Positions 37,839 to 47,660 of a stretch of DNA of 64,000 nucleotides are shown in pieces. Each line of letters begins with the position of its first letter. Within the stretch, counting starts at the first letter, position 1. Position numbers and translations under genes: made by a program. The DNA is from Candidatus Baldrarchaeum yapensis (GTDB lineage: Archaea; Asgardarchaeota; Baldrarchaeia; Baldrarchaeales; Baldrarchaeaceae). The stretch covers positions 18,736-82,735 of the forward strand of contig JAEOSH010000005.1 in assembly GCA_016840465.1 (NCBI GenBank), in the 5' to 3' direction. The notes beneath the pieces were generated by a model. That model ran no database searches. It saw nothing but the letters and a program-made list of their open reading frames with translations, and was not told the origin of the DNA.

Positions 37839-37987
37839 CACCGATCCACAAGTACTTAGAGTGATAAACTAAGTAAACATGATGGGCACAGTACATGATA
37901 TGCCCAGCACCTCCATACACGTAGCCGACATTGGTCCCCAACGTGGATGGAACCGCTGAAGTTCGACTGCTGGAGGATAAACTGGAG

Positions 37988-38632
37988 ATGAGAAAAAGTC
38001 GAGAGGATCTGATAAATGTAATCCTTGTCCTAACGGAGAATATGAGGATAAAGGAGTTGGTTGATGCTCGTCTAAGAGAATTTAAGGCAATGAAAGAAAA
38101 AAGTTCGCAGGACTGGTTCATTGAGTTGTGTTTTTGTATATTGACCGCAAATTCGTCGGCAGAGGCTGGAATACGTGCTCAATGGATGATAGGAGATGGG
38201 TTTCTGCATCTCCCCAAAGAACAGTTAAAACAGCTTATTAAGCGCGCAGGGTGTAGGTTTTACAGAAGAAAAGCTGAGTATATAGTGGTTGCACGCAAGT
38301 ATGCAGATATTCTCAAACAGGAAGTTACATCTTACGATAATGAGACCGATGCTCGGGATTGGCTCGTCAAAACATTTAAAGGAATCGGCTATAAGGAGGG
38401 CAGTCACTTTCTTCGAAACGTTGGTTACGATAACGTTGCAATTCTCGATAGGCATATTCTTTCCATTCTCACAGAGTTCTCGCTAATAGATAGTATACCA
38501 AAACACATGACTAGGAGAAGGTACTTTGAGATAGAGCGCGTGTTCATAAATTTAGCTGATAATATCGGGATTTCACCCGCCGCACTCGACCTTTACTTGT
38601 GGTATCTAAAAACAGGCAAGATTCTTAAGTGA
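37988..38632 (+). CDS. ogg: 8-oxoguanine DNA glycosylase/AP lyase (archaeal Ogg type)
   Basis: About 214 residues with a helix-hairpin-helix glycosylase fold. The catalytic segment KGIGYKEGSHFLRN (Lys) near residue 140 and NVAILDRHIL (Asp) near 156 match Ogg2. WFIELCFCILTANSSAEAG marks the start of the domain. Removes 8-oxoG and cleaves the strand. ATG 37988 has GGAGGAT about ten bases upstream; the longer frame begins at a TTG without site. Confidence 0.88.
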   Translation: MRKSREDLINVILVLTENMRIKELVDARLREFKAMKEKSSQDWFIELCFCILTANSSAEAGIRAQWMIGDGFLHLPKEQLKQLIKRAGCRFYRRKAEYIVVARKYADILKQEVTSYDNETDARDWLVKTFKGIGYKEGSHFLRNVGYDNVAILDRHILSILTEFSLIDSIPKHMTRRRYFEIERVFINLADNIGISPAALDLYLWYLKTGKILK

Positions 38633-38798
38633 AGATGTATCAGTTGACTGTTTACTCGTCATCCAGCGCATGTCAGCAAAGGGTGTGCTCATCATCGTGT
38701 CTAGAATACTCTTAAACGGTAATAAATGTTTTCCTCCGTGAGCCAGTATCAAAAGATTATTTTAGTGGAAAGGGTGAAGTGATGAGGGCGTGGCGCCG

Positions 38799-39476
38799 AT
38801 GAGGTGCCCTTACTGCGGTAACGAAATTAGTTATCCGAACGCGAGATTCTGCCCGTATTGCGGGAGAAGTCTGCCGGGGGATACTGCGGGAACGGTGGTT
38901 CAATCAGCTATTCAAATAACTCCCGGAGGGTTACTTGATCCCCGTAGATCCTTTTACATCATCCATGAGAAGTATTGGGACATGGGATGGGGCGATATTT
39001 ACGACGAGTATGGACGCATAATAGGAAAAATGGAAAGAAAAATATTATCGCTTCGTGGGGAGATAAGACTTGAGGAGTTGGACGGGCGTGTAGTTGGTAA
39101 AGTTGTGCGGAAGATTATTGCAATAAGGCCTACTTACGACTTATTGGATCCCCAAGGAAGGCTACTGGCCCGCATGAGGAGGAAGTTATTGGCTATACTC
39201 AGGCCGGTGCTCTGGCTCGAGGATAGAAATGGGAATAAACTGTTGAAGGCACAGGGAGACTTCTTAGGCTTTAATTTCAAAATTTATGATGTTGCAGGAA
39301 GGTTAATCGCCGAAGTTAACAAATTAGACGCGTTCAAGGATTTATTTCTTGGAGGAACGATATTTGATTTCAGCGATAAATACGCGCTAAGAATATATGA
39401 CCCACGGGTCAGTCGGCTCTTACTGCTGGGGTTTGTTATAGCAATAGATAATGCAGTTCATGACGTCAGAAAATAA
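38799..39476 (+). CDS. Zinc ribbon plus LURP-one/scramblase-like beta domain protein
   Basis: About 225 residues. A double-CxxC zinc ribbon (CPYCG near residue 3 and CPYCG near 20) is followed by repeated strand units with DEYGRIIGKMERK, DGRVVGKVVRKI and DPQGRLLARMRRK, the pattern of the LURP-one-like (tubby/scramblase) fold. Three or four similar units are visible. No catalytic motif. A GTG start at 38790 is an in-frame alternative. Function unknown. Immediately upstream of sepS. Confidence 0.65.
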   Translation: MRCPYCGNEISYPNARFCPYCGRSLPGDTAGTVVQSAIQITPGGLLDPRRSFYIIHEKYWDMGWGDIYDEYGRIIGKMERKILSLRGEIRLEELDGRVVGKVVRKIIAIRPTYDLLDPQGRLLARMRRKLLAILRPVLWLEDRNGNKLLKAQGDFLGFNFKIYDVAGRLIAEVNKLDAFKDLFLGGTIFDFSDKYALRIYDPRVSRLLLLGFVIAIDNAVHDVRK

Positions 39477-39503
39477 CACTACTTGCTATGGAGAGTTGAT
39501 CAC

Positions 39504-41063
39504 ATGGTATTAGATGTTCATGAAATAACAAAAGCCGCTGAAAAAGACTACGAGAGAGCCTGGATAGAATATTCAGAAAAGATCCCAAGGGGATCTACTG
39601 GTTTTAAGTTGAAGAATAAAGCAAAGCGACATCCGGTTTTTGAAATCATACAGAAATTTAGGGAGATATTACTAGAGATGGGATTTGAGGAGATAATATT
39701 GCCAGTAATAGTTGAGGAGGGGATTGTTTACCGGGAGTATGGGCCCGAGGCTCCAGTGATTCTTGATAGAATTTTTTATCTGGCAACACTCCCGCGCCCG
39801 GACATAGGGATAAGTCGGGAAAAAGTTAATAAGATCAGGGAGATAGTGCCCGGGTTTGATAGGGAGGAGGAGTTAAAGAGAATATTCAGAGAATACAAGA
39901 GAGGGGGAATAGAGGCTGATGAGTTAATAGAGTATATGGTTAAGGATCTTGGAATACGGCAGGAACAAGCGACGAAGATAATAGATGAAGTTTTTCCGGA
40001 GTTGAAAGAGTTAAAACCTATTCCCACAAAGTTGACCTTAAGGAGCCATATGACGGCACTATGGTTTCCTGTGCTGGAAGCAATGCAGTATCGTGAACCC
40101 CTACCCATTCAACTCTTCACCATAGGAGAGAAGTTTAGAAGAGAGCAAAGACTCGACGAGACTCACCTATACTCCTCCTATACCGCGTCGTTGGTAATAA
40201 TGAATGACGAATTGGGTCTTGAAGATGGAAAAAATGTATGTCGCGAGATAGTCAATCGACTTGGCTTTTCGGAGGTAGAATTTAGACTCAAAGATGTTAC
40301 ATCGAAGTATTATGCCGCAGGAACAGAATTTGAGGTCTTTGTCAGGCATCCCAAAACGGGAGAATGGATAGAGATTGGAGATGGCGGAATGTATAGCCCC
40401 GTTTCTCTTGCAATGTTCAACATAGAGTATCCGGTTTTTAATGTCGGATTCGGAATAGAGAGAATTGCGATGATAATAACGGGAGAAACTGATGTCAGAA
40501 GGCTGGTGTATCCATACTTTTACACGGAACCTCAGTTCTCACCGGAAGATTTGGCATCTATGCTCTCATTTATAAAATCACCGAAAACCAGAGAGGGCGA
40601 GATGCTTGCAAACGCAATAGTGGATGCCGCAGTAAGGCATGCTGATGAAAAAAGTCCAGCTGAGGTAGTTGCATGGAGGGGGAGAATCTTGGGAAAAAGG
40701 GTGACAGTTACGATATGGGAGAGAGATCCTGGGGTCAAATTGCTGGGGCCCGCTGCACTTAATGAGGTATGGATTGTAAATGATACAATTATAGGAGTTC
40801 CGCCTTCACAAAGACCTGAGAATGGTTACTATACGGGAATAAGATATATAGATGGAATTGCTAAAAGAGCCGCCGCAGAGGCGGAAGAGATCGTAAGGAG
40901 AGGAGAAAAGGAGTTTTCCATGAGGGTAAGGATTGTCAGAGGACTTTCTGATATAAATTTAAAGTTGCAAAAGGCGGCATTACATTACATAACATCTAAG
41001 GGCAGTAAGATAGATATAAGAGGGCCTGTGTTCGTAGGAATAACCGTAAAAGTTGATGATTGA
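39504..41063 (+). CDS. sepS: O-phosphoserine--tRNA(Cys) ligase (SepRS)
   Basis: About 519 residues, a class II synthetase. Motifs: GFEEIILPVIVEEGIVYREYG near residue 60, motif 2 region TIGEKFRREQRLDETHLYSS, and motif 3 region NVGFGIERIAMI. SepRS charges tRNA-Cys with O-phosphoserine; SepCysS then converts it to Cys-tRNA. Known from methanogens, Archaeoglobus and several uncultured archaeal groups. SepCysS and its scaffold are not in the window. Start ATG 39504 (the frame extends to 39483). Confidence 0.93.
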   Translation: MVLDVHEITKAAEKDYERAWIEYSEKIPRGSTGFKLKNKAKRHPVFEIIQKFREILLEMGFEEIILPVIVEEGIVYREYGPEAPVILDRIFYLATLPRPDIGISREKVNKIREIVPGFDREEELKRIFREYKRGGIEADELIEYMVKDLGIRQEQATKIIDEVFPELKELKPIPTKLTLRSHMTALWFPVLEAMQYREPLPIQLFTIGEKFRREQRLDETHLYSSYTASLVIMNDELGLEDGKNVCREIVNRLGFSEVEFRLKDVTSKYYAAGTEFEVFVRHPKTGEWIEIGDGGMYSPVSLAMFNIEYPVFNVGFGIERIAMIITGETDVRRLVYPYFYTEPQFSPEDLASMLSFIKSPKTREGEMLANAIVDAAVRHADEKSPAEVVAWRGRILGKRVTVTIWERDPGVKLLGPAALNEVWIVNDTIIGVPPSQRPENGYYTGIRYIDGIAKRAAAEAEEIVRRGEKEFSMRVRIVRGLSDINLKLQKAALHYITSKGSKIDIRGPVFVGITVKVDD

Positions 41064-41198
41064 GCCTCTTTCCGAAACTTAGGACTTCATAACTGTTATT
41101 TTTAAAGTCACGATTTATTACTCAGAACAAATATTTTATTGTGAGAGGTTAGATAAGGCGATGGGGCGCGTATGACTACGAGTGGGCAGGGATGAGAG

Positions 41199-41714
41199 AT
41201 GCAAGTAATGCCGATAGAGGAAATTCTGAAGATACTACTGGAGAGGTACAATAAAAATCCACGCGGATGGTCCATCCTCATCGATCCGCAAGGTAACATA
41301 ATAGTAATAGGCCCAAACACAGCATACAGGCTTAAAGTGATCCCGCTTGGTCCTGGAAAGTTCACGGGAGTTGGAGTAGCAATAGAGGAAATCGATGAAA
41401 TAAGGAGTTTATTAAGGGGAGTACCGTCGTTTGGTATTCGCCCATTGACCCCAAAACACCTGAAAGTGATAGAAAAAGAACTCATCAAGAAGGGAACAAT
41501 TTCATGGGAAACTCTCAGAAAACTGACGAAGACGGAGCCTGTACCCCTTAATAAGGCCATCGGGGACTGGGCATTAATAGGTCCGGAACTTCACACAACA
41601 CGACCACTGAGCGAAATAATAAAGGGGCAAAAAGAACTTGAAATGCTGTTACAAAGAGAAGCGGATAAACTCTTTAGGGAGAGATTTCCTCATAGGGCGA
41701 TGGCATATATATGA
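41199..41714 (+). CDS. Uncharacterised protein downstream of sepS
   Basis: 171 residues, soluble, with an N-terminal helix then strands (WSILIDPQGNIIVIGPNTAYRLKVIPLGPGKFTGVG cut here into two blocks) and a helical C-terminal half ending FPHRAMAYI. No family recognised. GGGATGAGAG lies just upstream of ATG. About 135 bases after sepS on the same strand, with a promoter possible between. Convergent with the ADP-ribosylglycohydrolase gene. Confidence 0.65.
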   Translation: MQVMPIEEILKILLERYNKNPRGWSILIDPQGNIIVIGPNTAYRLKVIPLGPGKFTGVGVAIEEIDEIRSLLRGVPSFGIRPLTPKHLKVIEKELIKKGTISWETLRKLTKTEPVPLNKAIGDWALIGPELHTTRPLSEIIKGQKELEMLLQREADKLFRERFPHRAMAYI

Positions 41715-41722
41715 ATAATAAT

Positions 41723-42673
41723 TCACTTTGATTTTGTTTTCAGTTCCCATAGCTTTTCTCCAAGTGATTTTAGGTATTCGTAGTTTTCTAACTTTTCTAA
41801 CCATCTTTGCGGGATCGCCTCAACACCATGGTACGCACCACTTATAGCTCCCGTCATCGCGCCAATTGTATCAGCATCTCCGCCTAGGGATACCGCGTAC
41901 ACAACTGCGTCTTCAAAGCTTGACCAATGAAGTAGGAAAGAATATATTGCAGATGGAACCGATGTGAAGGATTCATATCCATTCCCTAACTCTTTAACAA
42001 CCACATACTTATCGTTAATACCTTCTGCAAGCATCCTTCCGATCTTTTTCACTTTTTCCCTGAAAACATCGCTTTCGCATACTAAAAGTAAATTGTCCAC
42101 AAAATCTTCAACGTCTAACCGCTTTCTTGGGTCTTTTCTTACGGCAAGTGCAATTGCGGTGGCCTGTATAAGGGCACCCTCTATTCCTAGGGGATGCATG
42201 TGAGTAACGCGACTAGCATCGTATACTGCCCTTTTCAACTCTTCAAAATCATCATAGTAAAACACCGCAACAGGAGCTATTCTCATCGCAGCGCCATTTC
42301 CATAAGATCCTTTACCATTGAAAATACTCTTGCTTGCTTCATCCCATGGAATGCCTTTCTCAATCAATCTGAATACCATGGTGGTACTAATGCCGTATCC
42401 GCGCCTCGGGTCATAATTATGCATGAAGACCTTTATTAAGTGATCTGGGTCTACTCGACCTTTTTCAATGATCGTTTCCGCAATACCTATTGCCATTTCC
42501 GTATCGTCGGTATACGAGCCTTCGGGTAGGAAGCCGGTCATCATTTCTCGTACTTCTCCGAAAACCTCTTCTATCTTTGATGGGCTCCAGCCTTCAACCG
42601 GCATGCCAAGCGCATCACCGATAGCCGTGCCGAGAATTGATCCTATAAATTTTGACTTTAACGAGATGGACAC
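41723..42673 (-). CDS. ADP-ribosylglycohydrolase family protein
   Basis: 316 residues with the DraG/ARH fold: GTAIGDALGMPVEGW near residue 15, SYTDDTEMAIG with metal-binding Asp/Thr near residue 53, HMHPLGIEGA near 165 and GGDADTIGAMTGAISGAYHG near 265. It removes ADP-ribose from proteins or from other acceptors using two Mg ions. GTG start at 42673. Ten bases after the end of... trxB lies upstream on the same strand, so they may be co-transcribed. Confidence 0.9.
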   Translation of the reverse strand: MSISLKSKFIGSILGTAIGDALGMPVEGWSPSKIEEVFGEVREMMTGFLPEGSYTDDTEMAIGIAETIIEKGRVDPDHLIKVFMHNYDPRRGYGISTTMVFRLIEKGIPWDEASKSIFNGKGSYGNGAAMRIAPVAVFYYDDFEELKRAVYDASRVTHMHPLGIEGALIQATAIALAVRKDPRKRLDVEDFVDNLLLVCESDVFREKVKKIGRMLAEGINDKYVVVKELGNGYESFTSVPSAIYSFLLHWSSFEDAVVYAVSLGGDADTIGAMTGAISGAYHGVEAIPQRWLEKLENYEYLKSLGEKLWELKTKSK

Positions 42674-42683
42674 TTCAGGACAC

Positions 42684-43622
42684 CTATTTCTTTTTTCTCT
42701 TTCTCACATACGCGAAAACGGAAAGTGCTGCTCTTGCACCGTCACCAACGGCGCCGGATATTTGAAATATAGCATTAGATGTACAATCTCCCGCAGCGAA
42801 GACTCCCTCTATACTTGTCATTTGATTTTCGTCAACGATTATTCTTCCTCTTCCATCCAGTTTTACGCCAGCCCTTCTAGCAAGTTCAGTTGTTGGAACA
42901 GATCCCAACGCTAAAAACACCCCATCAACATCTAAAATTGTTCTTCTCCCACTTCTGATATCTTCTATCTCTATACCGGATATTTTTTGATCTCCGAGTA
43001 TTTTTAACACTTTATATCCCTCTAGAATTTCCACTTTCATTTCTTGCATGCGTGTTTTTAGCGTTTCCTCACATGTCAATTCTTCCTCGTGAGAAATTAG
43101 ATATACCTTACTTGCCAGTCCGGCAAGTAATAAGGCGTCTTCTGCCGCCTCGTCACCCGATCCAATAACTGCAACCTTTTTCCCCCTGAAAAAGAAGCCA
43201 TCACATATGGCACAATAGGATAACCCCCTACCTAGGAATCTTTCCTCATCCGGTATCACGGATTTTTTCCGTTCCGCTCCCATCGCCAGAATTACCGCGG
43301 TTGCCGTATACCTGCCTTTTCTCGTGACTATTTCCTTAGGATACACATCGAGTTTCATATCGATTACTTCCTCCATTTCATGAATCTCCACCCCAACCTT
43401 ACGCGCCTGTTCTACCATCTTCATGGCCAATTCCGGTCCCTTGATTCCATCGGGAAAGCCTGGGTAATTTTCTATGAAGGGCGCCTCATTAACACGGCCA
43501 CCAGCCATTTGGCGCTCGAGAATCAGCGTCTTTAGCCCCTTTCTTGCACAGTAAATCCCGGCCGTTAATCCGGCAGGTCCTCCACCCACAATTATGACAT
43601 CATAATGCGATCCACCATCCAT
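42684..43622 (-). CDS. trxB: Thioredoxin reductase
   Basis: About 312 residues with two Rossmann motifs (VGGGPAGLTAGIY and VIGSGDEAAEDA) and the redox CAIC pair near residue 137. FAD C-terminal motif GVFAAGDCTS near 282. Passes electrons to thioredoxin or glutaredoxin-like proteins. ATG 43622 is preferred (GGGTG upstream); earlier in-frame ATGs to 43646 exist, and a TATA-like TTTATATCG near 43664 would make leaderless starts at 43637 possible. Confidence 0.9.
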   Translation of the reverse strand: MDGGSHYDVIIVGGGPAGLTAGIYCARKGLKTLILERQMAGGRVNEAPFIENYPGFPDGIKGPELAMKMVEQARKVGVEIHEMEEVIDMKLDVYPKEIVTRKGRYTATAVILAMGAERKKSVIPDEERFLGRGLSYCAICDGFFFRGKKVAVIGSGDEAAEDALLLAGLASKVYLISHEEELTCEETLKTRMQEMKVEILEGYKVLKILGDQKISGIEIEDIRSGRRTILDVDGVFLALGSVPTTELARRAGVKLDGRGRIIVDENQMTSIEGVFAAGDCTSNAIFQISGAVGDGARAALSVFAYVRKRKKK

Positions 43623-43768
43623 GTTTGGCACCCGCATAAAATGCATTAATGCTACGATATAAAGCTTAATTTCATGGGTAATGCTCGCTATCGCATCATT
43701 GAAACGTATAGACTGCTAGAGGTTATTAGACGTAATGACACGTTCAATTTCATGATACCAAAAAATCC

Positions 43769-43776
43769 TTTATATT
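43769..43776 (+). promoter_or_regulatory. TATA box for the M48 protease gene
   Basis: TTTATATT preceded by an A-rich factor-B element (AAAAAATCC), about 60 bases before ATG 43831. Predicted transcript start near 43800. Confidence 0.5.
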
Positions 43777-43830
43777 GCTAAATTCTTCATAGAATGACGC
43801 ATTGTTGCCGTTAAAGGAGCATGAAGAGGC

Positions 43831-45264
43831 ATGGACGGTTATGTAAGAACGAGACTCGGTATCCGGTTATACGAGGAAGACATCGAGAATTTTGCTATAT
43901 TCTTTAAAGATAACTATTCACAGTATTTTGAAACGAAAATTCGAAATTTGAATGTAGAAAACTTTGGAAATAAATACGTAATATCCTTCGAAGAGTTATA
44001 TCCCTATGCTTATGACACATATGTTCATGTGACGCTTCATGTGGAAGAGGATCCTTATTTAGAGTTCTCATTCGATGAAAGGATCCCATCGGAATGGTTA
44101 TCGGTGATTGTTAAACGAATTAGAGAAATTTTCTCTCTGTACTTTGAAATGCGCGACGAGTTCTCTCTCACATTAATGTTTATATCGAATATCAGTGAGG
44201 TGCCGGAAATAAAAGATGGACGACGCGCATTCGGACTTTTTTCTTACAATCTTCTTCCAATATACATACTCATGTACGTTGCACTAATAGCTGTCTTCTT
44301 TTTGAATCCAAACCTCCTTGTGGCCACATATGTAGGGTTACAACTCATAATCCTCTTCTTTTCCGATAAAATACTGCTGATGTTTAGCGATTGGAAAATT
44401 GAGAGTGCTCAGAACGTCATACAAGTGGTTGAACTAAAAATGAATTACAAATCTTTAAATGTAGCAATGCAGGCGCCGTCGGAGGCCATACGTTCCTTTA
44501 AAAGGGAAATTCATGAGCCTGCATACAGGGAGAGAAGATTGATAGCAGTAGAAGATGTTCTTAGAGCATTAGAAAAGTACAAGAACCTATTTCCTTCAAT
44601 TAAGGATATCCGAGTGAAAAACTTCGATATCGGCGAAATTGTTGGAAAATTATCGAGACGGTTTGGTATTAAGCCTCCAAAAATCGGGATTGTTAACTCC
44701 ACGATTCCTAATGCTGCCGCTGCTGGAATCTCCCCCAGGAGATCTGTTTTGCTTTTAACAGCGGGTCTTTTTTCGATTTTAAATGAAACAGAGATCGAGG
44801 GCGTATTGGGTCACGAGTTAAGTCACATAAAGAACAGAGATCCTCTTTTGCTAATGTTACTCTTCAGTGGAGAGTATGCCCTTAGATTTTTCCTTTTTAC
44901 GACAATACCCGCGTTTTCTTTCTTCTGGTTGCCATATTTCGTCATAATACTATCATTTTTGTTTTTTGTGGCAAAGTTTTTCGAGGCTCGGGCAGATCTC
45001 GAGGCAATTTATAAGATTGAGAGGCCTGAGGCTCTTGTACACGCATTAATGAAGTTTGCTAAGAGAATCAGAGCTCGTGGCTCTCAACGAGGAGCATTAC
45101 AATGGTTTGGCTTTGATCCGCATCCTCCACTCGCATTCAGGATAGAAAGATTATCTGAATATATAAGGAAGGGGTTGCCTCAGGTACGTCACTTATTGCT
45201 TAAAAGTATTGTAGATGTCGTTAATGGGTTTCTCAGGGATCTATTTAGCCAGAGGAGAGAATAG
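43831..45264 (+). CDS. M48-family (HtpX-like) membrane zinc metalloprotease
   Basis: The 477-residue protein has an N-terminal globular part (residues 1-140), a pair of hydrophobic segments around 145-185, then the M48 catalytic domain. The zinc motif GHELSHIKNRDP is at about residue 326, with the third ligand in FFEARADLEA near 383. Two more hydrophobic segments lie between them. Typical of proteases that degrade damaged membrane proteins. The long N-terminal domain is unusual for HtpX and unrecognised. Confidence 0.87.
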   Translation: MDGYVRTRLGIRLYEEDIENFAIFFKDNYSQYFETKIRNLNVENFGNKYVISFEELYPYAYDTYVHVTLHVEEDPYLEFSFDERIPSEWLSVIVKRIREIFSLYFEMRDEFSLTLMFISNISEVPEIKDGRRAFGLFSYNLLPIYILMYVALIAVFFLNPNLLVATYVGLQLIILFFSDKILLMFSDWKIESAQNVIQVVELKMNYKSLNVAMQAPSEAIRSFKREIHEPAYRERRLIAVEDVLRALEKYKNLFPSIKDIRVKNFDIGEIVGKLSRRFGIKPPKIGIVNSTIPNAAAAGISPRRSVLLLTAGLFSILNETEIEGVLGHELSHIKNRDPLLLMLLFSGEYALRFFLFTTIPAFSFFWLPYFVIILSFLFFVAKFFEARADLEAIYKIERPEALVHALMKFAKRIRARGSQRGALQWFGFDPHPPLAFRIERLSEYIRKGLPQVRHLLLKSIVDVVNGFLRDLFSQRRE

Positions 45265-45300
45265 CGACAAACATTATTTTGGTTTAGAATTGCTATCATA

Positions 45301-45320
45301 GAGTAGTACTGAGTAGTACT
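45301..45320. repeat. Short tandem repeat in gene-free region
   Basis: Two exact copies of the 10-mer GAGTAGTACT, followed by the partial ACTTACT. It lies between the M48 and DUF2258 genes, 36 bases after the protease stop. Could be part of a regulatory site or chance. Confidence 0.5.
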
Positions 45321-45494
45321 ACTTACTATAACTTGTCCTCAGAATCTAGTTATGATCTGGCAAATATCAAGAGTCGTGCTCAAATTTTCGATTTAAGGAT
45401 TTATTCCCGCACTAAAACCGCCATCTACCCGAATTACAATAAATAAAAATGTTAGGATTAGAATATACATAGAAGGGTTCTGGGAGGGATTTAG

Positions 45495-45947
45495 ATGCCG
45501 ACCATGTCCACAGGCTTTGTCAGGGCTGCTGGCTACGCGGATAAGGTTAGAAGAGTTCTGTTTGCAACTGCAAAGGGCGTTGAGCCACAAGAGATAGTTC
45601 GAGCATCAGCAGAATTTAATATGAAGGTTTTCGAGATTCTCCAAGAGAAGAAGGTCGATAAGAGCGACGTTGTTAGGATAAGGTGCGATTACGAGATAAA
45701 GGACGGAAAAATAGAGTGGAAATGGGATACCCTTGAGTTGGAGGTATATGCAAGGGAGGACAAACCTCTCCTAAGTGAGGCGATGAAAGAGGTAGAGGAG
45801 GCGCGTGAGGCCCTTAAAGAGATAGTCACCGAGTTAAGCAACTTATCGTCCCAGCTAATAGACATCGCGCATCGAATTGATGATTTAATTCAAAGAGTGA
45901 AACGAGAACACATAGGCGAGGAAGAAAAGACTCAGGAACAGCAATAA
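45495..45947 (+). CDS. DUF2258 archaeal protein
   Basis: 150 residues: MSTGFVRAAGYADKVRRVLF at the start matches the archaeal DUF2258 family. A strand-rich part follows (VVRIRCDYEIKDGKIEWKW) and a C-terminal coiled coil (EVEEAREALKEIVTELSNL). Function unknown. GGAGGG lies upstream; a TATA-like AATAAATAAAAAT is near 45439. Confidence 0.75.
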   Translation: MPTMSTGFVRAAGYADKVRRVLFATAKGVEPQEIVRASAEFNMKVFEILQEKKVDKSDVVRIRCDYEIKDGKIEWKWDTLELEVYAREDKPLLSEAMKEVEEAREALKEIVTELSNLSSQLIDIAHRIDDLIQRVKREHIGEEEKTQEQQ

Positions 45948-46001
45948 CATGGCAGGATAAAACATTAAATTCTCATTTTTTATTTGAGGTCTGGGGATGA
46001 T

Positions 46002-46721
46002 ATGGTATTCGATCCTCTCGAAAGAGCCGAGATAATTTCGAAAATTGTATGCAAGAATATAAGAAGGAAGTATTACAGGTTCAGAATAAGCAGGCAATAT
46101 GCGGGAGAGGCAACTGCTGATTGCTTAGGATGCATGCTCGATTGCGCATATTGTTGGGCGTGGGAAGCCCATAGAAGAATGAGTGAGGTAGGGGACTTTT
46201 ATCACCCTGAAGAGGTATTTTCAAGACTTCTGGAAATGGCCAAGGAAAGAAATCTTCATAGGATACGGCTTTCTGGTGGTGAACCAACGCTTCATGTGAG
46301 ACATTTTGCTACTTTGGTGAGATTGATCGGCGAAGAGGCCCCAGATGTTACCTGTATCGTGGAAACGAATGGAATAATGATTTACAGACATCCGTGGCTT
46401 GCAAACATATTGGCAGACTACCCCAACATGGAGGTCAGAGTTTCAATCAAAGGGTATGACGAAAAAAGCTTTGAAAAGGTTACCGGCGCAGATCGAAAGT
46501 ATTTCTGGTGGCAGATAGATGCATTAAAGATTTTAATTGATAGAGGAGTTTATGCTTATGGTGCAGCCATGTGGGACATATGTGGTGCTAAAGGGGTAAA
46601 AAAGCTTATGAAAATTCTCCTAGATTACGGTATAGACGGGCTTGAATTAGAATGTTTGATAAGATATGATTTTGTGATGGAAAGAATAAGGGAGAGAGGA
46701 ATTAAACTCCGCGGTTCTTGA
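46002..46721 (+). CDS. Radical SAM protein
   Basis: About 239 residues. The cluster motif CMLDCAYCW (C-x3-C-x2-C) is near residue 45, preceded by an additional CLGC. RLSGGEPTLH near residue 88 (the GGE motif), then IVETNG and ISVKGY-like VRVSIKGYDEKSFEK. Resembles the activating-enzyme or molybdenum-cofactor-like class; no auxiliary cluster domain, so probably a short activase or methylthiotransferase-like enzyme. ATG 46002 follows GGATGAT. Confidence 0.85.
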   Translation: MVFDPLERAEIISKIVCKNIRRKYYRFRISRQYAGEATADCLGCMLDCAYCWAWEAHRRMSEVGDFYHPEEVFSRLLEMAKERNLHRIRLSGGEPTLHVRHFATLVRLIGEEAPDVTCIVETNGIMIYRHPWLANILADYPNMEVRVSIKGYDEKSFEKVTGADRKYFWWQIDALKILIDRGVYAYGAAMWDICGAKGVKKLMKILLDYGIDGLELECLIRYDFVMERIRERGIKLRGS

Positions 46722-46859
46722 AAAAACAAAACTGTTATGGAGAAACTGTCTTATCCTATATGGCGGCGTACTAAATAAATTTAACATAAACACTCACGGC
46801 TGGGCATTGGCCCGGGGCGTCAGTCGCTAGTCTGAACGTCACTGGTTGTCTCTGCCCCT

Positions 46860-47640
46860 TCAGGCCTTATCTATTTCTGCGTCACGCGCCGCCTTCCCAG
46901 CGGCAATCCGCTCCACATTCAGCGCGAAGGATAGCCACTTCACGAACACGTCAGCACTTTCCACGAGCTGGTACCCTAGCGCTCTCCCTTGCCCCTGTGA
47001 CGGTAGAGATGCCTGAAGCCTCGAAGATCCTCTCGTACCTCGCGGCCCATCCCGCCGCTTGCCCCGACGGGACGGCCTTTTCGGCCTGACAAGGAAAAAT
47101 GCGTTTCTCTCCGGGGGTTCCCTCAATGTTACCTCCCTCCCTAAGTACGCGGAGACGCGAGCACAACGATTCCCTCCGAGACCGATTGCAGGAGCCTCTG
47201 GTAGCCGCGGTAGTCTGCAGTGAAGGCGTCAGTTGCGGTTGCCGTTATCACAAGGTCGGATTGTATGTCGTAGAGGAAGTGCACCTTGAAGTGGAGGCCC
47301 TTTCGACGGTGCGGGATTCCGGTGGAATCGGCGACCAGGAGATCGAGCGAGATTGCGATTTTCGTTGCGATCTCCATTGCCTAGTCTTTCAGTTTCAACC
47401 ACGCCCTGCGGATGGTTGCGGGGGCTGGGGAAATACGCCGACGATAAAGAACGCGAGTTCCGTGGTTACCCTGAACGTCAGGTTGAGAAGTGCTTTTATT
47501 GCGCAGAGAGTTGCGAACTTCCATGTCTCGTACTTCGGTGGTCGTCCTCCTGCATCTCCGTCTTGTCTGTTCTGCCGGCGCCAGCCTCTTTGTCGCGGCG
47601 AGGATAGCTTTAATAGCGTTGCAGTCGTATAGTATACCTA
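46860..47640 (-). pseudogene. Decayed IS5-like DDE transposase
   Basis: Three minus-strand frames together give one broken gene. About 47560-47420 reads GRPPKYETWKFATLCAIKAL, a helix-turn-helix N terminus. 47440-47380 reads IRRAWLKLKD then a stop. 47377-47141 reads LDLLVADSTGIPHRRKGLHF followed by KVHFLYDIQSD, the first catalytic Asp with IS5-like context. Further frames to 46860 hold the degraded rest. GC content is higher than in flanking genes. No clean terminal inverted repeats were found. Confidence 0.7.
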
Positions 47641-47660
47641 TGGGCTGGTTGTACCGTCGT

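Noticed and set aside
45301-45325. CRISPR-like repeat
   Set aside because: Only two direct 10-bp copies with no spacer; too short.
46780-46860. tRNA-like hairpin region
   Set aside because: Some complementarity (GGGGC with GCCCC) but no T-loop GTTCRA or acceptor stem; more likely debris of the mobile element.
47099-47632. 177-residue plus-strand frame
   Set aside because: It is antisense to the recognisable transposase remnant and shows no domain or binding site.
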